NCBI GenBank assembly: GCA_032124855.1
Contig: JAQBCT010000272.1
Location: forward strand, 1-5,009
Reading direction: 5' to 3'
DNA length: 5,009 nt
Source: DATJGR01 sp032124855
Lineage (GTDB): Bacteria > Pseudomonadota > Gammaproteobacteria > Pseudomonadales > Azotimanducaceae
Shown piece by piece: positions 1-5,009 of this stretch. The notes below the pieces were generated by a model, which did no database searches, was not told the DNA's origin, and worked only from the letters and a program-made list of their open reading frames with translations. Numbering within the stretch: the first letter of the stretch is position 1; every line of letters starts with the position of its first letter. A program made the position numbers and the translations under genes.

Positions 1-17
1 TGTTCGAGGAGCCTGCA

Positions 18-48
18 ACAAGGATCGGGGCTGAAGCCCCTCCCACAA
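18..48 (-). repeat. REP-type palindromic repeat, copy 1
   Basis: This is a short palindromic element. The core at 27-40 is the perfect hairpin GGGGCT-GA-AGCCCC. Read on the minus strand it carries a TTGTGGGAG head before the hairpin and GATCCTTGT after it. Positions 21-48 match copy 2 (3499-3526) in the same orientation at 27 of 28 bases, and 18-43 match copy 3 (3537-3562) in inverse orientation exactly over 26 bases. It lies 5 nt beyond the stop of the last D-aminoacylase gene, where such elements commonly protect or end transcripts. No T-run follows the hairpin, so it is not a standard intrinsic terminator. A partner copy could lie beyond the window edge. Bases 1-17 show nothing else. Confidence 0.85.
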
Positions 49-53
49 AGTTG

Positions 54-1748
54 CTAACGGATCAGGCGTCCCGGCAACGCATCGGTTGGAGCACCGTTCT
101 GGTACGTCACCTCGCCGCTGACGAGCGTCGCGAGATAACCATCGGCACACTGTTCGAGGCGCGATCCGCCGGCCGGCAGGTCCTTCACCATCGACGGCAC
201 GCGTACGCGCAGATTGTCGAAGTCGATGATGTTCACATCCGCCTTCATCCCGGGTGCGATGACCCCGCGATCCAACAGGTCGACGGCGCGCGCCGTGTCG
301 CGGGTTTGCCGCTTCACCAATGTCGGCAGATCGATGCGCTCACCGCGGGTGCGGTCGCGGCCCCAGTGGGCGAGCAGATAGGTGGGGAAACTCGCATCGC
401 AGATCGTGCCGACATGGGCACCGCCATCGCCAAGCCCCATCACGCAGTCGTCAGACAGGATCATGTCGCGGCAACAGTCGAGATTGAAGTCTGCGTAATT
501 GGCAAACGGTGTGAACAGCAACTGGCGGCCGTCTGCTTCGAGCAACGTGTCATATACGAAATCCAGCGGCGCGCGGCCGGCGCGTTGCGCGCGTGCCGCC
601 ACTGAATCCTCAGGCGCCGGCTCGTAGTCCGGCGGATCGTTCAGCAGCCAGATGCGATCGAAGTCTGCCACCAGGCGCTTCATGCGCTCGAAGGCCGGCG
701 CGGGGGTTTCGGCCAGGATCGTCGCCTTCAGCGCCGGGTCACGCAGCTTCTGTACGCGTTCGGCCAGCGGGAGCTTTGCGATTGCCATATAACTCGGGCG
801 CATCAACAGCGGATTCAGCGTAGTGGACAGACCGAGCACGATGCCGATGGGGCGAGGTGCCACCTGACCCCGCATGGTCAATCCGCGCGCCGCGGCGCCC
901 TGAATGCGTGTCAGAATCTTGCGCCAGCCGTTGGGCGAGAGACCCTGCGCCAACGAGATTGAGATGGGGCGACCGCTGGCGGCGGCCATCTGCTCCACGA
1001 TGGCAAATTCGGCTGCCAGATCACCGAAATCGGAAATCAGCTCCAGCACGCCGCGGCCGGCGTCCTTCAAACCCATGGAGATGCCGACCAGTTCCGCCGC
1101 CTCCGCCGTCAATGACGGGGTGGGGGCGCCGGTGCTGCTGCGATGATTGAGCGTGCGCGACGTGGAAAAACCCAACGCCCCTGCCGCTGCCGCCTCGGCG
1201 GCGATGCACCGCATCTGCGCAATATCATCAGCTGTGGCCGGTTCGCGATTGGCACCGCGCTCACCCATCACATAAACGCGCAGCGCCGCATGCGGCAGTT
1301 GTGCCGCGATATCCATATCGAACTGCCGTCGGCCGAGATAATCGAGGTATTGCGGAAATGTCTCCCAGTCCCACGACAATCCTTCATGCAGCGCCGCGCC
1401 GGGAATGTCCTCCACACCCTCCATCAACTCGATCAGCAGGTCGTGATCGGACGGTCTCACCGGTGCAAAACCAACGCCGCAATTGCCCATCACCACTGTG
1501 GTGACACCATGATGATTCGACGGCGACATGCGCGACGACCACGTCGCCTGGCCGTCGTAGTGGGTATGAATGTCGACGAATCCCGGCGTGACGATGGCGC
1601 CGTCGGCCGCGAATTCGCGGCGGCCACGACCGTCGACATGGCCTACCTGCGTGATGCGTCCGGCATCAATCGCAACATCGGCGTGTCGCGCCGGCGCGCC
1701 CGTGCCGTCGATGACATTGCCGCCGCGGATCACGAGATCGTGCAGCAT
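54..1748 (-). CDS. N-acyl-D-amino-acid deacylase (D-aminoacylase) family amidohydrolase, second copy of tandem pair
   Basis: Complete 564-aa cytoplasmic metal-dependent amidohydrolase of the D-aminoacylase group (Amidohydro_3 / COG3653 type). The family hydrolyses N-acyl-D-amino acids or related cyclic and blocked amides; the substrate here is unknown. Visible in the sequence: an N-terminal beta-sandwich strand pattern (LVIRGGNVIDGTG, about residues 5-17); the metal motif HTHYD with His61 and His63; GNCG with Cys90, a metal ligand in characterised D-aminoacylases; MGERG (161-165); GFSTSR (193-198); and a C-terminal GDGGAHVG with Asp441 and His445. The segment QVAPRP (295-300) has Ala297 where the upstream paralogue has His302. 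The start at 1748 is chosen because a strong GGGAGGT sits 6 nt upstream and homology begins at MLHDLVIRGG. An in-frame ATG at 1844 would add 32 residues lying inside the upstream gene and unlike the family. It starts 4 bp after the paralogue's stop, so the two are probably translationally coupled. The family call is firm, the substrate is not. Confidence 0.93.
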   Translation of the reverse strand: MLHDLVIRGGNVIDGTGAPARHADVAIDAGRITQVGHVDGRGRREFAADGAIVTPGFVDIHTHYDGQATWSSRMSPSNHHGVTTVVMGNCGVGFAPVRPSDHDLLIELMEGVEDIPGAALHEGLSWDWETFPQYLDYLGRRQFDMDIAAQLPHAALRVYVMGERGANREPATADDIAQMRCIAAEAAAAGALGFSTSRTLNHRSSTGAPTPSLTAEAAELVGISMGLKDAGRGVLELISDFGDLAAEFAIVEQMAAASGRPISISLAQGLSPNGWRKILTRIQGAAARGLTMRGQVAPRPIGIVLGLSTTLNPLLMRPSYMAIAKLPLAERVQKLRDPALKATILAETPAPAFERMKRLVADFDRIWLLNDPPDYEPAPEDSVAARAQRAGRAPLDFVYDTLLEADGRQLLFTPFANYADFNLDCCRDMILSDDCVMGLGDGGAHVGTICDASFPTYLLAHWGRDRTRGERIDLPTLVKRQTRDTARAVDLLDRGVIAPGMKADVNIIDFDNLRVRVPSMVKDLPAGGSRLEQCADGYLATLVSGEVTYQNGAPTDALPGRLIR

Positions 1749-1752
1749 CGCG

Positions 1753-3462
1753 CTACCTCCCTTTGGCCAGCGGCCCGCGGATGAGCCGTCCTGGCAATGC
1801 GCCGGTGTGTTCGTTGTTCGACAGCAGCACCTGCCCACCCACAATGGTTGCGAGCATGCCGTCGGCTGTCTGCTTTAAGCGCTTCGACCCACCCGGCAGG
1901 TCGTGCACCACCTCGGGCATGCGCGCCGCCACGGTATCGGCATCGAATACAGCCACGTCGCCGGCCATGCCCACGCGCAGCAGGCCGCGGTCGTGCATGC
2001 CCCATTGCGTTGCCGTGTCGTAGGTGATCAACCGCACCGCTTCTTCCAGCGTGAATGCCTGCTTCTCGCGCACCCAATAGGACAGCAAATGGGTCTGCAG
2101 AGAACTGTCCATGATCTGGGAGACATGCGCGCCGGAATCGGAGAACGTCACCACTGAGCGGCGATGCTTCATCATTGCGAGCACCGCATCCTGATCTTCG
2201 TTGGCAATGGGTTGGCGGAAGAACACCTTGAAGTCGTGCTCCAGCGCCAGGTCGATCATCGCCTCGGCCGGATGCACACCACGCTCGCGCGCCACATCCG
2301 ACATGCGACGCTGGTTGGACGACATGCTGTCCATCAGAAATACCCAATCCCAGTCCGGGGGCCGCGCCTCGGCACCGACGATGCGCGGACCGGTGTACGG
2401 CGCGCTGGCCACGTCGACGAGCGCACGCTTGACGGCCGGGTCGCGCAGCTTGGCTTTCTGTTCGTCCAGCGGAAGTGCGCGAATGTCACGCCACACATCC
2501 CATTTATCGAACGGCGTATAGCTTTCGAACGACAACAATACATTCAAGGCGCGCGAATGTGCCTGCACCGCCATGCGGCCACCGGCCAGTGCGGTTTCCT
2601 CCGCGAGATCGAAATACGGTTTCCAGAAGCCTGGCGCGACCCGCGTGGCGAACATGCCGAAGGTGATCGGTACGCCCGACTCGACCGCCAGGTTCTTCAG
2701 GCGATCGTAGTACTCGCGCTGGCGCGCCGGATCGCGTCCCGGGGTTTCACCTGCAATTTCGAAGATGCCCGCGTTGAGTTCACCCATGGCGTTGACGATG
2801 GCGCGCACTTCGCGCCAGTCCGCAAGGCGGCTGGCCACGGGGCGCTCATCTGCGGTGATGTGGTTGTGCGTGCGCGACGTAGAGAAGCCGATGGCGCCGG
2901 CCTTCAGCGCATCCTGCACGAGCGCACACATGCGCTTGAGATCCGCTTCATCGGCGGTGTCGGTGAACGCGCGCTCGCCCATCACGTAGGTACGCAGTGC
3001 CGAGTGGCCCATATAGCCCGCGTAGTTGATGCCCTTGGGTAGTGCATCGACGGTGTCGAGGAATTGAGGGAACGACTCCCAGCTCCACTTGATCCCGGCC
3101 AGCATCGCCGCGCGCGAGATATCTTCGGCGCGCTCGAGATTGCGGAACACCAGATCGGCATCTTCGGATTTGCATGGCGCCAGCGTGAATCCGCAATTAC
3201 CCATCACGGCGGTGGTGACACCGTGGTAACACGAACACGACCCGATGGGATCCCAGAACACCTGCGCATCCATATGCGTGTGGCCGTCGACGAAGCCCGG
3301 TGTCACCACATGACCGTCGGCATTCAACGTCTGGCGCGCCTTGCCATCCACGCGCCCGATCGCGGTTATCACACCGTCGGCGATGCCCACGTCGGCGCGA
3401 TAGCGCGGCCCGCCCGAGCCATCGATCACAGTGCCATTCTTGATGACGAGGTCGTAGCTCAT
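1753..3462 (-). CDS. N-acyl-D-amino-acid deacylase (D-aminoacylase) family amidohydrolase, first copy of tandem pair
   Basis: Complete 569-aa metal-dependent amidohydrolase, paralogous to the next gene downstream. No signal peptide is seen, so it is taken as cytoplasmic. The TIM-barrel hydrolase is framed by beta-sandwich segments at the N-terminus (LVIKNGTVIDGSGG, 5-18) and C-terminus (about 495-569, ending LPGRLIRG). Metal and active-site candidates are His61 and His63 (HTHMD), Cys90 (GNCGF), His302 (QAHSR) and Asp442 with His446 (SDSGAHV). Glu235 (GIFEIAGE) lies roughly where classical D-aminoacylases carry a zinc-binding His (His220 in the Alcaligenes enzyme, recalled from the literature). 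MGER (161-164) and GFSTSR (192-197) are shared with the paralogue at nearly identical positions. The ATG at 3462 has GGGAG 9 nt upstream and matches the usual family start MSYDLVIKNG. The last three sense codons form the ribosome binding site of the next gene. Deacylation of N-acyl-D-amino acids is the likely role, but many relatives are named only by similarity. Confidence 0.94.
   Translation of the reverse strand: MSYDLVIKNGTVIDGSGGPRYRADVGIADGVITAIGRVDGKARQTLNADGHVVTPGFVDGHTHMDAQVFWDPIGSCSCYHGVTTAVMGNCGFTLAPCKSEDADLVFRNLERAEDISRAAMLAGIKWSWESFPQFLDTVDALPKGINYAGYMGHSALRTYVMGERAFTDTADEADLKRMCALVQDALKAGAIGFSTSRTHNHITADERPVASRLADWREVRAIVNAMGELNAGIFEIAGETPGRDPARQREYYDRLKNLAVESGVPITFGMFATRVAPGFWKPYFDLAEETALAGGRMAVQAHSRALNVLLSFESYTPFDKWDVWRDIRALPLDEQKAKLRDPAVKRALVDVASAPYTGPRIVGAEARPPDWDWVFLMDSMSSNQRRMSDVARERGVHPAEAMIDLALEHDFKVFFRQPIANEDQDAVLAMMKHRRSVVTFSDSGAHVSQIMDSSLQTHLLSYWVREKQAFTLEEAVRLITYDTATQWGMHDRGLLRVGMAGDVAVFDADTVAARMPEVVHDLPGGSKRLKQTADGMLATIVGGQVLLSNNEHTGALPGRLIRGPLAKGR
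1755..1763 (-). promoter_or_regulatory. Ribosome binding site of the second D-aminoacylase, embedded in the end of the first
   Basis: Read on the minus strand this is AAGGGAGGT, ending 6 nt before the ATG at 1748. The last codons of the upstream gene are AAA GGG AGG followed by TAG, so the Shine-Dalgarno bases are also its Lys-Gly-Arg end and share the T of its stop codon. A ribosome terminating there sits on the next initiation site, which suggests translational coupling. The site also decides the start of the downstream gene against the in-frame ATG at 1844. Confidence 0.8.
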
Positions 3463-3471
3463 GACGCGGTG

Positions 3472-3476
3472 CTCCC
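3472..3476 (-). promoter_or_regulatory. Ribosome binding site of the first D-aminoacylase
   Basis: GGGAG on the minus strand, 9 nt before the ATG at 3462. It lies in the short stretch between the REP pair and the gene, so it stays outside the predicted hairpin and should remain accessible. It supports the annotated start. Confidence 0.6.
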
Positions 3477-3498
3477 GGCTGGATGCCCGGAGTCTAGC

Positions 3499-3526
3499 AG
3501 GATCGGGGCTAAAGCCCCTCCCACAA
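3499..3526 (-). repeat. REP-type palindromic repeat, copy 2 (one arm of inverted pair)
   Basis: Same element and orientation as copy 1, with one substitution in the hairpin loop (GGGGCT-AA-AGCCCC at 3505-3518). It lies 36 bp upstream of the first D-aminoacylase start codon, inside the gap after the asparaginase-like gene. Confidence 0.85.
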
Positions 3527-3559
3527 CGCAGTCGTAGGAGGGGCTTCAGCCCCGATCCT
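3499..3559. repeat. Inverted REP pair (BIME-like) filling the intergenic gap
   Basis: The arms at 3499-3521 and 3537-3559 are reverse complements at 22 of 23 positions around a 15-nt spacer (3522-3536), so RNA from this gap can fold into one long hairpin or two small ones. Transcription from the asparaginase-like gene into the D-aminoacylase pair must cross it. With no T-tract it is more likely an mRNA stability or attenuation element, possibly with some Rho-dependent termination, than an intrinsic terminator. The two-copy inverted layout matches the known REP-doublet form. Confidence 0.8.
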
Positions 3560-3562
3560 TGT
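3534..3562 (+). repeat. REP-type palindromic repeat, copy 3 (other arm of inverted pair)
   Basis: Inverse orientation to copies 1 and 2. It begins GTAGGAGGGG and contains GGGGCTTCAGCCCC at 3540-3553. The GTAG tetranucleotide before the hairpin is the head known from REP elements served by REP-associated tyrosine transposases in gammaproteobacteria; the TTGTGGGAG head of copies 1 and 2 is a variant. It ends 16 bp from the asparaginase-like stop codon. Confidence 0.85.
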
Positions 3563-3578
3563 ATGCCAAATTGCGGTC

Positions 3579-4064
3579 TCAGGTGGCGACGAAGCGATTG
3601 GTCGCGCGGTCTTTGCGGACCTTGGCCGCATCGAATACCTGGCCGTTCATGGCGATGTACACGCCCGGCGGCAGGGTCTGGGCGGCGGCGAAGGCCATGC
3701 CGATGTTGAATGCGGCATCGGTGTTGGCGAAACGCGCGGGCGCCAGTGCGCCGGTCAGCACGATGGTTTTGCCGGATAGGTCGCGCAGCGCCTCGGCGGT
3801 TTCGGTCATGGTGTCGGTACCGTGGGTCACGACGACGCGATTGTTTGGCGCATCGGCAACGGCGGTGCGAATGGCAGCGCGATCCGCGTCGGTCAGGTCG
3901 AGACTGTCCTTGCGCAGCGCCTCCACGATTTCGTATGCCGCGTGCACGTGCGCTTCACGCAACAGTTCGCCCACCAGCGAGCGGCCCACTTCGAATTCGC
4001 TCCTGGCGTCGAAATACACCTTGTCGATAGTGCCGCCGGTGGTGACCACCAGAACGGCGTCCAT
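3579..4064 (-). CDS. Single-domain asparaginase-like protein
   Basis: A 161-aa protein matching only the N-terminal catalytic domain of bacterial type I/II asparaginases, which hydrolyse L-asparagine to aspartate and ammonia. Numbered from the ATG at 4064, the motifs are TTGGTID with the nucleophile-type Thr12, KDSLDLTD with Ser54 (like SQDMND of E. coli AnsB), THGTDTM with Thr83 and Asp84, TGALAPARF (about 104-112), and VRKDRATNRF with Lys151 at the place of AnsB Lys162. The catalytic set therefore looks intact although the roughly 150-residue C-terminal domain of ordinary 320-350-aa asparaginases is absent. The clean end RFVAT-stop and the lack of asparaginase coding downstream argue for a natural short family member rather than a broken gene. 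The aminotransferase stop overlaps the start as TGATG. A GTG at 4067 would add one Met, but the weak GAGG at 4069-4072 spaces better for the ATG. The substrate could be another amide; the family assignment is firm. Confidence 0.9.
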   Translation of the reverse strand: MDAVLVVTTGGTIDKVYFDARSEFEVGRSLVGELLREAHVHAAYEIVEALRKDSLDLTDADRAAIRTAVADAPNNRVVVTHGTDTMTETAEALRDLSGKTIVLTGALAPARFANTDAAFNIGMAFAAAQTLPPGVYIAMNGQVFDAAKVRKDRATNRFVAT

Positions 4065-5009
4065 CACGCCTCGGCCAGGCCCGACTCGATGCGCGCGGCA
4101 CGACAGAACGCGGTCACCGCTTCGCGCAGATCGGCGACGCGCTGCGCCCCCACGCTCTCGCTGAAACAGAACGACAGGCGCAGTTGATCAAGGCCCGCAC
4201 CCGGATTGCGTTGCCGCGCATCGATTGGATAGAAATCCTGCATGGGAATGGCCACCACGCCGTACTCCGACACCAGACGTGTGATGAATGCTGGATCGGT
4301 GCGCACTTTCGGGCTCAGAAAGGTGAATACCGAAAAGAACCCCGCCTCCGGATGCGTCCAGCGGAACAGCTGCGGATGATCGCCCAGGCCCCGCTCGAGT
4401 CCGTCGAGCACGATGGCGCGATTCTCGCGATAAATGGCGAGCTTGCTCTCGGCCACATCCCACAGCGTGCGGCGCAGCTGCATCGCATCGTCATGCAACA
4501 ACGCTTCGAAGCCGCGCAACGCCTCGGGATTCTGAAACAGAATGTCGCCGCTCGCTTCCGTCAGCAGCAAATCGGTGACCGGCACCCCGCGCGCGCCTTC
4601 GATGTCGAGCGTGGCCGCCGAATAGATGAAGCCAACGCGCGGCCCCGGCAGGCCGATCTTCGAACCGGTAAAGAGGTGAATCGTGCGTTCTGGCGCCAGG
4701 GTGATGAACGGCCGCGCGCGCGCAGCAGCGTCTGCATAGCTGATATAGATGTACGGCGCATCCTCCAGGATCAGGATGCCCTCTTCCTCCGCGACCGCCA
4801 CCACGGCCCGACGCCGCGCATCGGAAAAGGAAAAGCCAGCCGGGTTGTGCCCATCGGGGATGGAGTAATAAAACGGCACGAAATATCCAGCGGAGCGGGC
4901 CGCACGAATCTGCTCGCGCAGCCGTTCCACGATCGGCCCTTCGCTGTCCATCTCCACACTGAACACCGCCGCCTGCCGGTTCAGCATGGCACGCGCAAGA
5001 AAGCCCGCA
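4064..5009 (-). CDS. PLP-dependent aminotransferase, class I/II (fold type I), N-terminus beyond window
   Basis: Partial gene: the reading frame is open to the window edge and seven sense codons precede the first in-window ATG (4987), so that ATG is internal. The visible part, about 314 residues, holds most of the large and the small domain. Numbered from Met at 4987: DGHNPAGFS with Asn48 (NPxG motif, PLP contact); EDAPY with Asp76 (pairs with the pyridine nitrogen) and Tyr79; TGSKIGLPGPRVG with Lys110, the Schiff-base lysine (codon 4658-4660), and Arg117 (phosphate binding); and near the end LRLSF with Arg270, the expected substrate carboxylate arginine. All core catalytic residues are present. 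The SKxGLPGxRxG pattern and the late VAIPMQDFYP segment resemble valine-pyruvate transaminase (AvtA)-like and 2-aminoadipate-type enzymes, but the amino donor cannot be named. It would transfer an amino group to a 2-oxo acid in the cytoplasm. Its stop overlaps the asparaginase-like start, indicating one operon. Confidence 0.92.
   Translation of the reverse strand, partial: AGFLARAMLNRQAAVFSVEMDSEGPIVERLREQIRAARSAGYFVPFYYSIPDGHNPAGFSFSDARRRAVVAVAEEEGILILEDAPYIYISYADAAARARPFITLAPERTIHLFTGSKIGLPGPRVGFIYSAATLDIEGARGVPVTDLLLTEASGDILFQNPEALRGFEALLHDDAMQLRRTLWDVAESKLAIYRENRAIVLDGLERGLGDHPQLFRWTHPEAGFFSVFTFLSPKVRTDPAFITRLVSEYGVVAIPMQDFYPIDARQRNPGAGLDQLRLSFCFSESVGAQRVADLREAVTAFCRAARIESGLAEA
4069..4072 (-). 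promoter_or_regulatory. Weak ribosome binding site of the asparaginase-like gene
   Basis: GAGG on the minus strand inside the last codons of the aminotransferase, 4 nt before the ATG at 4064 and only 1 nt before the alternative GTG at 4067. The spacing favours the ATG. Translation probably depends mainly on termination-reinitiation at the TGATG overlap. Confidence 0.4.

Noticed and set aside
51..605. Open frame of 184 codons on the plus strand near the window start
   Set aside because: It lies antisense to the C-terminal part of the second D-aminoacylase, has no family resemblance, and starts in the intergenic gap without a clear ribosome binding site.
1143..1784. Open frame of 213 codons on the plus strand opposite the second D-aminoacylase
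   Set aside because: It is antisense to a conserved coding region, has no recognisable motif, and its composition is typical of a shadow frame.
1749..1844. Upstream start extending the second D-aminoacylase by 32 residues
   Set aside because: The extension lies within the paralogue's coding sequence, is unlike the family N-terminus, and a strong ribosome binding site supports the start at 1748.
2164..3042. Long open frame of 292 codons on the plus strand opposite the first D-aminoacylase
   Set aside because: It is rich in Arg and His, matches no family I know, and mirrors the codon pattern of a well-supported gene on the other strand. This is common in GC-rich DNA.
3491..3519. Possible promoter for the D-aminoacylase pair (TAGACT on the minus strand as a -10)
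   Set aside because: No acceptable -35 lies at 16-18 bp; the position falls in the REP palindrome (AGGGGC). Too weak to annotate.
3499..3559. Intrinsic (Rho-independent) terminator
   Set aside because: The hairpin is strong, but neither strand has a T-tract after it, and the same sequence recurs at 18-48 as a dispersed repeat. REP is the better description.
18..3562. CRISPR-like or transposon inverted repeats
   Set aside because: There are only three copies with no regular spacing and no transposase or cas gene; each copy is itself a palindrome, as in REP elements.
3579..4064. Asparaginase-like gene as a truncated pseudogene
   Set aside because: All expected catalytic motifs are present, the frame is intact, and no remnant of a C-terminal asparaginase domain follows in any frame before the REP pair.

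Overview
The window is GC-rich bacterial DNA. It has four closely packed genes, all on the minus strand, so transcription runs from high to low coordinates. Short palindromic REP-type repeats built on GGGGCTTCAGCCCC, the coding style and the gene repertoire suggest a gammaproteobacterium, perhaps of the Xanthomonadales or a related order. That placement is an inference from sequence style, not from a marker gene.

In transcription order: (1) the C-terminal two-thirds or so of a fold-type I PLP-dependent aminotransferase (4064 to beyond 5009), cut by the window edge; (2) a complete single-domain asparaginase-like protein of about 161 aa (3579-4064), whose start overlaps the aminotransferase stop as TGATG; (3) a 116-bp gap (3463-3578) almost filled by an inverted pair of REP repeats; (4) two tandem, diverged paralogues of the N-acyl-D-amino-acid deacylase (D-aminoacylase) branch of the amidohydrolases, 569 aa (1753-3462) and 564 aa (54-1748), separated by 4 bp; (5) a third REP copy (18-48) directly after the last stop codon.

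The set reads as amino-acid or peptide-derivative catabolism in the cytoplasm. Two amidohydrolases would release amino acids from N-acylated or otherwise blocked (possibly D-configured) substrates, an asparaginase-type amidase would act on an amide side chain, and an aminotransferase would pass on the amino group. No transporter, regulator or signal peptide is visible, so the actual substrates remain open. I see no mobile element genes, RNA genes, CRISPR or phage features. Most of the window is ordinary metabolic sequence. The points worth a second look are the different metal-site residues in the two D-aminoacylase paralogues, the one-domain asparaginase, and the REP copies bracketing the tandem pair.
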